A stretch of DNA of 64,000 bases from Selaginella tamariscina (taxonomy: Eukaryota > Streptophyta > Lycopodiopsida > Selaginellales > Selaginellaceae). A model generated the notes under the pieces. The model was not told where the DNA came from and searched no databases. It saw only the letters and a program-made list of their open reading frames with translations. The number at the start of each line of letters is the position of its first letter. Position 1 is the stretch's first letter. The stretch is taken from positions 682,001-746,000 of the forward strand of contig PUQB01000011.1 in assembly GCA_003024785.1 (NCBI GenBank), given 5' to 3'. Positions 27,766-41,863 of the stretch are shown in pieces. The position numbers and the translations under genes are program-made.

Positions 27766-28470
27766 TTAAACCTGTTTAGGGATAACCAAAAGAACTCTGA
27801 CATTTATGGATTTAATTTCAATTTATAATTTATATTTTGGTGAGTCAATATTAAGGGTAACATTAACCTGAAATTTAATGCTTTTTAATTTAGGAAATAC
27901 GCAGGAGGAACAGTTAAAAACAAATGTAATTAATATCATTTTGGAAAATATTACGTGGAATTATTTTAAAGCTTCTAGAAATAATAATAATTAAATTTAT
28001 TTTTTTAAAAGGGTCCCTTCAAATCTCCCGCCCTAACCCTATGCCAGAAACAGGGGAATAGGGTTCTAATGGCAGAGTCGGAGATGGATCTCTACGCACG
28101 CGACGATCTTCATTCTCCAAGATCTCCTTACCAATTCCTACTCTTCCATTCGTGAACATTCATGATTATGTAAGTATTTGGCATTTTTCTGCTCAATCTT
28201 CAATTTCTGCGATATTCGGTAAATGAATCCATTATTTATGAAGAGTAAAAATCCGCTGAAAAATCCATTCTTTCGAAAATTGAGCTATAACAGATTCTCA
28301 ATCTCTTCTGTTTTGCTGTTTTCTTCTGTACTATATATTACTCTGTAAGTACTTGTGTGTATACATTATCCCGGAGTTGTCTCTTAATATCTGAAGTCTT
28401 CTATAACACACACACACACACAACACTTTCTATCAACTTTGTGAGATCTTCGCCCTTCGGAATGTGGTAG
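27766..28470. other. Intergenic and probable 5' region of the next gene
   Basis: AT-rich until about 28010, then CCCGCCCTAACCCTATGCC (telobox-like) and an ATG at 28069 that opens 28 codons (MAESEMDLYARDDLHSPRSP) before a stop. A GT donor is near 28170. This may be the first exon of the gene at 28471, but the frame cannot be joined cleanly. Confidence 0.4.
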
Positions 28471-31312
28471 GAATTGCCTTACGGAGTGAAGAATATGCTT
28501 CACGAGAGCTTCACAAAGTCCCACACAGCGCCCAGTCCGTTTCAATTCAAAGCAGTGAATCTCAAGAAAGAAGGCGCTAATCTCCTCTCAGCACTCACCG
28601 GAGTCAAGTCTGAAGTCCCTCGTCATCACAAGCACTGGGTTCCCGGATGTGGCCGTGTTAGGTGCAAGTACGATCAGGTGTGTTGCCGTCATACGTGCGT
28701 TCGTGCATGCTACATGCGTGCGTGAGATATATGTGACTATTTGCAAGTATATGGACATTTGTGTGTGTGTGTGTGTGTGTTTACACACACGTGTATGTTA
28801 TGTATATATTCATATATAGGAGTTTACGGAAGAAACAGTGATGCGTGTGGAGGATATATGCGATGGGAAAAAACGGGGAAAGTCCAGCACGAAACAGAGC
28901 AGCACTCATAGATCAAAGGGGAGTTATGTTTGTTACATGGTTGATGAATCAGTGGACACAGGGGATCTAGAAGGGCTGGTTTTTAATTTTGACTCTGAGA
29001 GTGAGTCTGCTGCTCCCACAGGAAGCTCGAGCAGTAGCAGCAGTGAGGAGGTATGTGTATATGCACGCCCGCGCCCGTGCGTGTGTGTGTGTGTCTTTTG
29101 TAATTGTGATATATATGCAGCCATCTGTATATATGCATAAATATAGAGTTCTGTAACTTGAATCTACACTTATTCTAGGAAGATGATCGGAAGGATAAGA
29201 CAGGAGTGGTTGAACGGAGCCCCGAACAGTATTTCGCACTTGTCAAGGAGTCTATGAATAGGATTGGCCTTCGGACACAGATGCTTCAGGATCTTTCTCT
29301 TGGTGAGGTAAGTATATTGTGTGTGTGTGTGTCCATGTGCGTAAATGCCGGCATGTGTGTTGTGTAACGTACAACTCAGAGATTGTGTGTACACATTATA
29401 CACACCTACATTGGGAACTTGTGTATAGGTTCCTCCTGCAAAAGAAGCGGCTCCTGCTGCGGCTGTTCAAGGGCGGTCAGCTAGCGGTCAGTCTCCTGCT
29501 GCTCCTGCTGAGGCAGAGTCCCCTTACATGGGCCATACAAGTCTTGCTGTGAAGCAAGCTCGAAAGCTGGTAAGGAGAGTTTGTAATCATCTGATACATA
29601 CATTTGTTTGCATGTGTCATGGACATTACAGTATCTATTAGTGTTGCAATGGTCATGGACATTACAGTATCTATTAGTGTTGCAATGGTCATGGACATTA
29701 CAGTATCTATTAGTGTTGCAATGGTCATGGACATTACAGTATCTATTAGTGTTGCAATGGATGTAATATCTAACTATAGTTAGACTTCTCTCTCTCTATC
29801 ATCTGTGTGTGTATGTGTAATACGTACAAAAGTAGAAAACTTTGTGATGTTGCTTTTGTTTCAGGCGGGTTTGATGCGTACTGATGAACAAGCTGTTGAC
29901 TTGAGAGATCTGATGTCCTGGTTGGAGCGATTGGGTGAGTATATTGATGATTATTATATATCATTGTAATTTTGTCTAAGCATGGAATGTTTGCTTATAT
30001 ATACATACGTCAGTATCCGGGTAACTATATTAAATATATTGCTGTACTGTAATACATCAACAACCAGACTAGGATATTACTAAATGTGTATAGAGACAGA
30101 TGTACATTGTATATGTATGTGTGTATATGCTTGCAAATAATGATGTATCTTCTTCAGTTTTTACATCTCATGCGTACGTTTTCTGTCTGTGGATTCATGA
30201 GTGGGTACACAAGCTAGCGTTACTTGTTTGTTTGCAGTTCTGTGTTGAGATTATACACATAAGAACATATATCAACTGTACATATAGTCACTAGTATGCT
30301 CTGCATTTCAGACGCGCGCGCGTGCACACACGCACACACGTACTTACATTCATATTTACAGCTGCATTCTCCGAGGAAAAAAGCAAGGAGTACGAGTTGA
30401 GGAAAAGTGTCAGAGTTGACTCTACGGAACAACTGAAGAACAGGTTACAAGGGGTTGGTGGAAGTGAATGGCGGCTCCCTGCTTCTCCACCAATTGCCTT
30501 GCAGCTGGCGAACGATGATTTACACAATCGCTTAGCCAACCTCTTTCAAGAGAAGGTACTCTATTATGTACAATTCGTCATACATATACCTATGTATGTA
30601 ATGCATAGATAATAGTCACGAAAACTGTTTAGGAGAGGGTGCTCTGCGTGTTTGCATATATATACAGTGGTAATAAATAAATAAATAAATATAAATACAG
30701 ATAAATAAATATGTGTGTGTAAAAGTAGATATGTAGGCTGTATCCGGTTCAGATTTTGGGTGATAGAGACATCAGGATACATGAAGACCTAGCTATAGAC
30801 AGGTGTATTCTCGTTTAAGTGCGTAGCATGAGTACATGCTATATATGTATGTGCAGGCACGTCTCAGGGTTTTGTTTGTTTGCAGAATTTTCTGAATAAC
30901 AGATTGAAGAGTCTAAAGCAGGAGGATTTAGAGGAGGTTAGTCTCTGTCTCTCTCTCTCATATACTTCATGCATAAATACTCACAGCTGGTTGTTTTGCT
31001 CATGCAGCAAGATTTGGAGAACAGACCAGAAGAGTTCATCAAAGCACTGCGGTCTTTGGTGTGTTTCTCCTTCACCAGCTTAAGACATGGATATACATTG
31101 ATTGGTAAATTAAAACATATCTACATATACATTGATACGTTAGCTGTGTATGTATGTGTGCATATGTGAATCTCCTAGATATAATGATTCTAACTAGAAA
31201 CTTAACTTTGCTTATAATACAGGAAGAAGAATATGAACTTCTTGGTGCATCAGTTTCACAAAATTTAGAGGCAGCAGAACGTCTGGTAAATTCCATTATA
31301 AGAACATGACCC

Positions 31313-31350
<38 letters not shown>

Positions 31351-31912
31351 AGTGAGTGGGTGGGTGGGTGCGTATGTGTCTGTGTGTGTTAAATTAGTTC
31401 TCACTGGGATTTGCAACTTTAAAATGCAGGAAAACGTTACCTCCTACTCGAACAGCAACTAAATGCAACTGGTAAGTAATAAGAAACACACACACACACA
31501 CACACACATATATATCATTACATCAAATGTGCACACTATATTCTTTATAGATGAATATATATTCTTATTTATATACATAAACATCTTCTTTACCTAGGTA
31601 CTATTTGTAAAGTATTTATCTATAAAGCATATAGCGTGCACATTGATGTAATTTATGTTTTAGTTGAATATTCTCAGGAAATAGTGCTGGCAAGCATCTC
31701 TATGACGTGGATAAAGTGAATATTCTGGGACCAGAGGGCATGGAGGAACTGAAGAGGATACCTGCACCAGTAAAACTAACAAGAGGTAGCTTCACATTTA
31801 TACTTGTATACATGAACAAGCTTTTATATAGCTAGGTATATATTTAAACATCTGTATGGCATACCTACGTACACATGTATTTGTGTTATAACACATTATT
31901 ATTGCAGGACTC

Positions 31913-31950
<38 letters not shown>

Positions 31951-34464
31951 TATATATATAAACTCAAACTGCAGAGCCAGAGCTGCCGCCCGAAACGGAA
32001 GAACCGTTTAATAAATCAACACCAGAAGAAGAAAAGGAAGTAAGATAACAACATGTATTTTTCTTCGTGTATGCACACATATATGACTAATATTATATAC
32101 AGGATGTGAAGAAGAAGACGAAGACGGGAGGACAGAAGAGCAAAAGCCCAGACCCAATGAACAACGGAGAAGAAAAGCCTCCAATAAGGATAAAGTCTGC
32201 AGTATACTCTCGTAAGTCTCAGAGTCCGGAGTCTCGTCGAACTCCGAGCCCAATCTCCGGTATATCTACACCCACGTCTATACCTGAATCAAGAGACTCA
32301 AGGTCCACCACAAGAGGTGATTGTTTATATAGTGTTAGATGTTTATATATTGTTTGTGTGTAGATGCAATTTACAACACATATACACATGCTATGCATAA
32401 TATGATGCCAGTATGTCATACACATAGTATGTGTATGTTGTGTAATAATCATTTGATGTGTATAGGTGTGGATAGCGAACCCGGAAGTGGTACATCAACT
32501 CCAGTGCCCAAGAATCTGATACAGATAATACAGGGAGACTCCGCTGCATCTTCTACTGCAGGTAATATATATATTTTAATGTATGCATATCTATATGTAT
32601 ATATGTACGTATGTGGGCACTTCTGATAGGTAGCCGTTCTACCACAGCAACGATAAAAGATGACTCTGCACGAACCAGAAGGCGTTCGAGGAAAGATAAA
32701 GCTGTTCAAACCGATCGAGTCACATATTATCTCTGGTAAGCTACATTTCGGTATGGTGTGTGATACAACTGTACACTCAACTCGTATGATGTGCTGCTAC
32801 TAATGTAATTAGTGCATCTACCAGGTTGAGGACGCTGATATTCTGGAAAATAACGATGTCTTATCAGGTCCTGCTATCCGCGGGGAAGTGGTATAGTAGC
32901 ATTCACTTTCTCCAGTATAATAATAAGAATAGATTTATATTAACAAAGACAGGCACAAATCAAACACACACACACACATACACACAAATACGCGCCCGCG
33001 CGTTCAACTTACTTTCCGTACTTTCTTTGTAAGGTTGGTGCGACAAAACGGCCAGCTACTGCACCACTATCGACCACGCCAGGTCCACTAACAGCTGCCA
33101 CTGCCAAACCGATGCTGGATGCAGCTGCAAAACTAACACCAGATACAGCAGCCAAACCTACCACTGAGGCTGCAAAACCACCAGCTACCACAGTGAAACC
33201 AGCAGCAGATATAACTTCAAAGCTAGCGCCAGCTGAGAAAGACAAAGCTAAAGAAGCAGGAGGTATGTTGTTGTTGTTGTGTGTGTGTATGTATGAGAGA
33301 GAGAGGTCTGGGGCTCTTGCATATATGCCATTAGTACTCGAACTGGGTGGAACGGATGTCATAGTTACTCTGTGTGTGCGCGCGTGTATTACTGCTTGAA
33401 ATTAATTGTAGGTGGACTATCGGGATCATCAGCACCATCACCAATCCCAAGTGCTGGAGAAAGAAGTCCATCAGCTTCTCCTGTTCTTGATGGAACAGAT
33501 CCAAGCTCAAAAGTTAAAATACTGCACAACGAACTGGTAAGTTCTCTTTCTTCTCTAATGCTCTCTCATCTCTCTCTACACACGCACAGTGGGTCTTAAG
33601 CATCTGGTTGTTTTTGTCTAGCTTGTTAGATGCATGACACAGCGTGTGGCTCAACAGCTGTATAGTTTATCTACATATAATAATTTGTCGCTTGACAGAT
33701 AGTTTCTTTCGTCAATATTTCTATAGTCAAAGGTGTTCATGGCCATATAGAACTATTCTGGTACTTGTGTTGGGGTTATACTGCACTACAATATCTAACT
33801 CTGTGTATATACACGACTATATATGCGTGCATTTTTTTGTGGTTATCTACATATACTTCACATTACAGGAGAAATCCAAGAAGCAACTTAACTTCTACCG
33901 AGCACGCAACTGGGCGGAGAAGCATGAAGCTGGTGCTGTGCCAACTCCAATCACCACAACACGGCCTGCAGAATCACCTGTCCCTGAAGATCAAGACATA
34001 GGTCTCATCTTCATTTACAATCCCAATTCCGGTTTCCACACAATGCTCTCTTCTGGCGATGTTGGCAAGAACAAAGGTATTAATAACCTACATTATACAT
34101 AACACACACACACACACACACAGTCTACATGTATTTATATCTGTGTGTATATACCTTCTGGGAGCAAACGGCCGTCACTTACATGGGGTGCATGTGTGTG
34201 TGTGTGTGTGTGTGTCTAGAATTACACACACACACAGATAATGTGCCATATTTAGATATGCATATGGTTTTAAATTAAGACAATATGAGAGGTTCTTTTC
34301 TTAACTTATGTCTGTGTAAATGCATATTATGTATGTGTGTAGCTCTCTGCTTCATTTCATGCTTAACATATCAGGTAGTTCAACCGCATCATATTGGCAA
34401 ACATAATTAGAATATTATCATATATGTTTACTCTGAAATTGAAATAGTATTAGATAAATATAAT

Positions 34465-34515
<51 letters not shown>

Positions 34516-34730
34516 ATAGTGCATGTTTATTAGGTACTATTGTGAGAGGATCTACTGTTTATCACGACAAGCCTATGTCTGCACCTGCTGGATCTTCGAG
34601 GAGTAGTCCTATTCAAGTTACAACTCAGAACCGAATTGTGTCTGCCCAGCAAGTTATGAAAGCTCATTGCCAAGAAACGCGAACAGGCAGAAGCAAAGCC
34701 TTCTACAAAATGAAAAGGTAATTAGTGTGT

Positions 34731-34775
<45 letters not shown>

Positions 34776-34900
34776 TAATATATATTTATTTAACTTATTC
34801 TATTTTCGTCTTTACAGTCTAATGTAACTGGAGTAGATCTGCAGCCTAACACATCTTCCATAGTGGTCGGGATTGCGAAATATATAAAAATAAGCTCCCG
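28471..34900 (+). CDS. Unrecognised long multi-exon gene (~1000 residues), coiled-coil and low-complexity
   Basis: Not recognised. About 21 in-phase exons: 28471-28677, 28820-29050, 29179-29307, 29429-29569, 29865-29934, 30362-30555, 30886-30936, 31008-31058, 31223-31285, 31430-31471, 31678-31785, 31975-32039, 32103-32316, 32466-32561, 32630-32735, ~32825-32890, 33034-33262, 33412-33536, 33869-34076, 34534-34717, ~34818-34898. The first exon encodes ELPYGVKNMLHESFTKSHTA and HHKHWVPGCGRVRCKYD. An acidic/Ser segment, a Glu/Lys/Leu-rich probable coiled coil (LFQEK, NFLNNRLKSLKQEDLEE, KRYLLLEQQLNATG) and Pro/Ser/Thr/Ala-rich linkers follow. Near 32690 is KAVQTDRVTYYLW; KxVQTD motifs are often seen in centrosomal or ciliary coiled-coil proteins, only a hint. 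Single-base breaks are likely at 31431, near 32735 and near 34660. Introns carry GA, TG and CT microsatellites. Both ends uncertain. Confidence 0.6.
29616..29759 (+). repeat. Minisatellite, four 36-base units in an intron
   Basis: Four identical head-to-tail copies of a 36-base unit beginning gtcatggacattacagtat and ending gtgttgcaatg. It lies in the intron between exons 4 and 5 of the unrecognised gene. Confidence 0.95.
34468..34512. repeat. (GA)n microsatellite, unrecognised gene intron
   Basis: About 45 bases of GA just before exon 20; a (TC)n tract of about 40 bases follows the same exon at 34733-34772, the complementary repeat. Confidence 0.95.
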
Positions 34901-34999
34901 TAAGTGGTTTATCCATTAAATTGACTCACACACGCACACGCACACACAGACCCGCATGCACATATTTTTTAATACATAACATATTTTTATTCTATATTA

Positions 35000-35154
35000 T
35001 TAAATATTATCTATTATCTAAACTGCCATACAGTTCATTAGTATCCCCATACAATCAATTGCATCATAGTACGCCTTATGACATTAGCATATAGTGTGCT
35101 AAAAAAATAATAAAATGGAACATTTTGATAACTAATGAAGCTTTTTTGGATGAA

Positions 35155-35186
<32 letters not shown>

Positions 35187-38100
35187 ACTAGTTTAAAAAA
35201 TATAGACACCTGTTATATATACATATGTTTTTTCTTTAGCCACATTGGCAATTGCATTCGAATGCCTTAAATGAGGTTTTTTATATGCATATGATGAGAC
35301 GGTTGTTTAATTTGGAATGCGTTTTAAGAACCATCTTCCTGGGGTTTTTCCATTGTAAAACTTTATATTTTAATTTTAAAATTAATAAATATATACTGAT
35401 ATATATTAATGAATATAATATATTCATAGTTGTCAAAAAAAAAACTTATTCTATTAAGTGTTCAATGCTAGTGAAGTTCTTGTTTGCAATATTATTAAAT
35501 AATGTCATTTAAATAATTCAAAAATGGTTTCTCTTTTATTCTTATTCAATTCGGATTGCTTAAGGTAGCTCATATTACTTAATTATTCATTTACAACTCA
35601 TATAGGTAGATATTCTAGTTTCTTAAAGATGCGTTTCAGTAAATATGGCATAGGTGAGGACGTGGTCATGTATATGAGGGTTGTAGTTAGTAAGAGTGTG
35701 ATATACAATATTTGAAGTGCCAAATATTTGATATCTTACTGTTAATTATTAGTAATCTTTTTTATAATGAATAAGAAAATTAATTTATGTCATTAGTGCA
35801 ATAACAATGGGTTTTGACAAACTCTATGTTTTTGCAGTGGTACTAAAATACTTAAGGAAGAACATGTAATTTGTTATTTTAAAGATTTTATAATCATTGG
35901 TATTTGACTATGGGTCATCAATTTTATTAATTTAGCATTCTCTTAATAACATGGTGCTTTCTTTTTAATGAAACCTATTCAACGAACATTTTGAGTTTAT
36001 ATAGAGATTATAATTCTTTCACTCTCTTTTCGTATTGGCTTTTTAGGTGATGTCTTGTTAATTATACAATGTGATTTTGAATTTTAATTGGATGTATGTT
36101 TATGGACTTTAACACAAAAAAGTAGTTATTCCTCTTTAAAAAAAGGAATTTACAATACAATTTAAAGTTTTGTGCATCTTTTTAAGCTATTGTAGACATG
36201 GATTTTTTTAATTTTTTTTTTTTTCTTTTAATATTTTCAAGTTCATTTAGAACAACTTAATCACTTTTTAAATTTGTAATAACTAATTGTTACTAGGAAA
36301 ATTGCAATCAACATTCAACACTGCATCGATATATAAGATGTTGTACTTATTAATTAAGACTTTAATTAATTATTTACATGATATTTAGAATATGTTATCT
36401 TAAAGAGTGATGTATTTTTCTTGTAACATATTAATTTTTAATTTTCATATTATTAATAAAGTAGATAAAGGTAAGCATATCAAATAATTATTCTATGCAA
36501 TGCATGTATAGTCTTATTAATAAATTAAGAAAAAATCATTGGTTTATAATAAATTTAACATCATATTATTAATAAGTTTCTCTTTATTCAACATATGATA
36601 TTATTAATAAGTTTCTCTTTATTCAACATATGCAATCAAAATTATTGTTTGTGCATATAATAAATTATATAAGTTCACAGTAATGCCTTTTGATTTATGA
36701 ATATTACAACAACATTTTTAATAATTAATTAACAAAATCATTGAGGGTTTAAAATCTTTCATAGTAGTGTTTTTTAAATAATTTTTTGATGCATTCAACT
36801 AGAACATGGATTTTATGAAGTATTTAAGAATTGTAATTTTTTATGATAGTGTTCGTTTACATATAACAAAATTACTTTACTTAAAATCATTAAAGTTTAT
36901 TATATGTCTTTTCCTTCATTGTTTTTGACATAATTTGTTTCATAATTAATTAATAAAACGGTTTCACTACGTGTTTTGTTACAATCCTCTTCCTTTTTAT
37001 GGTTTTTTAAGTGTCACTTTTTTTAAAAAGTTTTTTAATTTTTCTTTTATTACCATGATTTTTTTTTTTTTGTTCTTTATACTAATGCTTTAAATATTGA
37101 TGTTCATTTCATACAAGAAAATATAAAATTTAGTGATATGTCAATCGTAACTCAATTATTCAAATATTAATAAGGAATTTAACAATTATTTAGGCACTCC
37201 ACAAGTTTCATATTTATTTTCATCATTTTTTCACATTAATTTAATGTTATGTTGTAGTGTAATTATTATTAAAGAAGAAATATTTAATGAATTAACATGT
37301 GAAATTGACATTAACATTATAAAATTGTTAATTCACAATTCTTATCATTCATGTTCTTTGATAATTAATGTGAATGCTTTATCTTGTGCATCAATTGCTA
37401 TTACTATTATATTGTTTTTGAAATTAATGTAATTGCTTAATCTTTATAATATTGAATTAGCATAACATTTAAAATATGAAGTAAATATCGTTAATATTCT
37501 TAAAACTCCTGCGTTAATGACATATGTTATTATTAATTTTTGAGATCATATTATAAAGTTTACATTGGTTAAAGATTTGTTTTTATTTTGTGGATTCAAT
37601 TAACTTTCTTTATACTTTTCGTGATAACTCCCTTTTGGGGCATTTTTTAAATTTTATAAAGTTTTAAATAAATTATATTCTCGGTACTATTGGTTTCACC
37701 TCCAATACAATCTTCATTAATATATATAAATATATCATATGTGTCAAATTCAAAATCTGTAATTAACTTTCCTAATAATTACTATAATTTATTTAAGTCC
37801 ATTATCTTTTTAAATTAGTTGCATATGATTTCACATTAATAAAGGATCTGTTTTATTTTAAATCCAACTTATTTTTTTATTTTTTTTCATAATGACTCTT
37901 TTTTTAAACATCTCGAATTTCATAAACTTTTAAATTTATTATGTTCTTGGTTATATTTGCCTCATTTTTAACATGATCTTCATCATTATATATACACATG
38001 TTAAGTCTAAAAGGGAATTAAACAATTCTTTAGAACACTTATTATTTAGAAAAAATGACATAATGGAATGACTCAATTATATTTTTAAATGCTATTATAT

Positions 38101-38231
38101 AAATATGTGAATCGACATTAAATCAATTAAGATCAATACTTACATCTTCTTTAGATGTATCATTAATCCAGTTAAGCCTTCCATAATCATGTGTTTCATT
38201 TTAATGTTGATTTTTCTTTTTTTAATTTTGA
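35000..38231. other. AT-rich gene-free region
   Basis: Over 3 kb of strongly AT-rich DNA with T/A homopolymers and no convincing exon. It holds a ~35-base tandem pair (atattattaataagtttctc unit near 36563-36632). The open frames of 62-86 codons are low complexity and not credited. Confidence 0.7.
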
Positions 38232-38258
38232 ATGCAAGTTGTAACTAAAATGGGCATG
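38232..38258 (+). repeat. Left terminal inverted repeat of the 15-kb element
   Basis: 27 bases starting ATGCAAGTTGTAACTAAAA. The reverse complement of 53160-53186 matches at all but two positions (A/C at the sixth base, A/G at the nineteenth). Confidence 0.8.
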
Positions 38259-38737
38259 GCTATAGTCCCATTTCCTAATAATTAGCAATTTTAGCTATTT
38301 AATTAGCATTTTCTAATATTAAAGGAATATTCTTTAGAATATATGTTTGAAAAGAGAATATTCTTTAGAATATTCTATTTTGTATTCTACCCTTTAATAA
38401 ATTATAGCATTCATTGAACAAAAATTAATAACATTATAAAAGTAGAATGTATTAAATTATATAATATATTGCCTAATATAACAATTAAGGAAGAGCATAA
38501 GAGGTACATTATATAAATATTGATGTTGTTATTAAAATATTAATATTTAAATATAACATTATTAATTAAAATTTGTAGTAGTAATAATATATATATAAAA
38601 TCCTATAATAATATAGTCAATCTTCCATATCATTTTTTAAATTTATATAGTTAAGTATACAATTTGGTACTATTATTAAAGAGTTTATAATAATTATGAA
38701 TATTAAATATATGATATTTTATAATTTTGTAATTGCT

Positions 38738-41700
38738 TTAAGCTTCAGAAAACATACATTCCCTTGCAGTTTTGTTAATCGTGACTTTATCAACGCTTCT
38801 TGACATCCACCCATATCGAATGGATTTAACATTTATAAAACATGCTGGGTCTTTTTGATTGGGAGACCATGTTTTCTCTAGGCATCCATTATATCTTTCG
38901 CTCTCCTTCTCGTGTCGCCTTTTTTGTGGTTTGAACCATGCAACCTTAACAATACTATTTTTTGTGATTACTTCAGGTGTGTCGATAATTTGACCCATCC
39001 AAATAGGCTGATTATATGACGCATCTGGAGTAATGAGAACCATCATTAGTTTTTGAAGATCCTTGCAGCAATCAAAGTATGCTTTAGGTTTTTGGTTCCT
39101 TTGTCCAACAAAGTGTGGGGTTTGCACTTCCACATCACTACTGGCTTCTATGTCGTCTATGCTCAGTGATGTCATTTCAATCTCCTCTCGCCACCTTGTT
39201 TTAGGCCAGAAAGGGTGTTGCAATTCTGTACTTGTGACAGTAGGCCCTTCCAACTCTCGAACAACAGTCTCCCAATAGTTGACCACATGCTTATATAGTT
39301 CTGAGTAACCAGTTGCCTTATCAGAATTCTTTGGCATCGATTTTTGAACCCATGCCACATATTTTTTGATGCCATCAATAATAACCTCTTGTTCCTTGAG
39401 CTGGGCACTCAATGGAATAGGGTCTGGTTGTCCTTCTGGGAGAAGTGGCTTTCCATCCTCTCCACTTTTGAAGAGCATTAAGCCCTCTTTCGGTAACCAC
39501 TCCTGCTCTGATGGCCGTAACTTGTACTGCATAATAGGTATACCATCTCGTATGGAGAAAAAGAATTGTAGCGGCACAAGGTGACCAACTAAAGAATCAC
39601 TCCCTTCTTTTATATACTCCTTGAGAAATTTTTTGAAGTCTGGCACCTCAGTCACAAGCAAAGCACAACTTTTTTTGGAGATGCAATTTTCAAAAAGATT
39701 CATCATATGCGGTAAGGTAAGTGCACTTGTCCTTTTTGTAGAGTTGGAGACCTTGCTGAAGAACGCATCAATATCTTCATGAGTGTGACCAACCATAAGG
39801 AAACTGAGCGTGATTGTTTCAAACACACCTTTGGCAACAAGCATTGACAAGTATGCTAGCACATATCTAGAAAATAAAAGTAAGTATGAGCTTGAGAAAC
39901 CCTTAAGTAAAATGATTTACCTATTTTTGTTCTCGCCTGCACAATTATCCATCTGTAAAAGCAAATGACGAGGAAGCTTATTTGATGTTGAGGACACATG
40001 TACACTATTTGAGCTAGATCCCTCCACTGAACCTGAACTCTCAACAGGGCCATCTGTTTTTTGTGCAGGTTGCTGACAATGCCTCTCATATTCCCAAGTA
40101 GCCTCAAGTGCAGACGTGTTCATGAGAGCATTATGTAAAGGTTGAAGGTGTTGTTTCTTCACTTTGAGATCACTGATAGGACTTGTCTGTGAGTGGGCTT
40201 CAAGGTTTCTGAAACACATGGCTAACGACCCAATAGTGAAATTGGAGTCGCTAGACCAATGTGGAAGTGAAAAGTGTCCATATGACTCACAACCGTGTCC
40301 ATGTGTTAGCACACCTGTTAAAGAAATCGGAAGTTTCATGACATTTCCAAGGCACTTTGGTGTTGCAAAGAGCTTTGGAATGCTGGTCTTTGAATGATCC
40401 ATCTTGTCATGGATCAAGCACAGGTACTCTGATGGGCGTGACACAGAAAGCATGCGGTGTGCATAGTACTGAGACCGACAAGTTTGTTGTGCAATCATGT
40501 GGGCCTCCATCTTCCTTTGAATGGTAGTGATCTCCACCAAGGTTTTTGCACAAGCCTCTGCAGCCTTCAATGATGTACAAGTGTCACACTTAGAAAAGCT
40601 AGAGTGTTTTGCAATCTCCACATCCTTAAAATGAGTATTCCATATGTTGTTGAAGGTACCAGTGCAGATTGCTTGGAGCCCCATCAAACTGAGGCACTTG
40701 TTCACATGTTCACACAGTTTCAATTGAGTGTAGATTGAAGGTAAAACCTTGAGATTTTCCCTGACCCCTGCATTTGTGGTTCGGCATTTGTGAGGCATCC
40801 TGTCTGCATTTGCTTCCACAAAAGCCTTGAGTATCTCTATGGCTGCCATGATGTGAGAGCGGGTTTTGACCAAGCCAGTGTTCCCATGAACTGAGGTTCG
40901 CGCTCCATCTAGCCACTCATCCCTCCGACGGTAGAACGTGGTCTTTGGGATCCCGTATATACTGTACCAAGCTTTGAAGCAGATGGCCACCTTATTAAAT
41001 ACCATGGATGTACTCTGATAACCTGTGTCCGAGGCCATTCCATCAATACACCCAGTTAGTGCAGCATATACAAACTCATGCCTTTGCTTTTGGGTGAGCA
41101 TACGAAAGACATGTCTACATTGGGTAATTTCATTCCGGTCTGCCATCTGACAACACTTCTTCTTGCAACAGTCAATCGTGGAAATGCTCGTAACACTTTC
41201 GGAAGATGTAGGATCCATCTTTACCCTCTTGCTGAAACTTGCAGGGGAAGATCTACAACCCATGAATCGCCTTTTTCTTACAATAGGACCAATGCAAGGA
41301 ACCTCTTCAAATATGAGTTGTTCTTCCGGGTTGTTATTATTGAAATCCAACCCAGAATATGTTGAACCATCTTGCCGTCTTAATTCAGATGTTCGCCACC
41401 TCACGAGGGATCCAGGATACAATGTGCCATTAGGTGAAACCTCTGTCACAACTACACCCACGAAGTCGGACCCTAGTTTCTCTTCTGACACTGCTTCCAT
41501 TGGATTTATAGCTGTGATGATGCCTCTTCCGACTTCAATCTCACGAAGAAAGAGAATCACCTCATCCATTACAGCAGGCAAGCCATCATCTGGTAAACTC
41601 GTGCTACTATTTGTTTGTGACTCTGCATATTCTGTGTCAGCCTTGACTTCATCCAAATTCCACAATACAGGAGAACCCTCCTCAAATTCCATTCCCAGAA

Positions 41701-41863
41701 CCTCAACATGCTTGTAAATGGTGTTCACCCATACGTACACACAAGATCCTTGGGAAATATTGTGACATGATGCATTATTATCTCGAACTTCCACAGTTCC
41801 AGTGCCAACTATCTCGTTGTTCCGAAGAAGACATACTTTATCTCCAGTATTAAACATATTGTC
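38738..41863 (-). CDS. DUF7869-type DDE/RNase-H-like transposase
   Basis: Exons 39921-41863 and 38738-39866 join in frame to 1024 codons including stop; the donor/acceptor pair lies at 39867-39920. A 5' exon ending at 42858 (AAG, then gtaagt) probably precedes it, since 41863 follows a gtgcag acceptor. Order: N-terminal DNMFNTGDKVCLL domain; a mid-region helix-turn-helix-like YGIPKTTFYRRRDEWLDG; a CxxC pair (SKCDTCTSLK); HDKMDHSKTSIPKL (first acidic motif); LQMDNCAGENKNR (second) spanning the splice site; FLMVGHTHEDIDAFF (third); and a C-terminal BAH-like stretch (QPIWMGQIIDTPEVITKNSI, VKVAWFKP). The QMDNCxGENKNR and GHTHEDID motifs are typical of DUF7869 proteins, thought to be transposon-derived. 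All putative catalytic acidic residues are present and the frame is clean, suggesting recent activity. Superfamily naming is tentative. Confidence 0.8.

Noticed and set aside
35252-37432. Short open frames in the AT-rich region
   Set aside because: Low-complexity Ile/Phe/Leu/Asn-rich translations without splice sites or homology.
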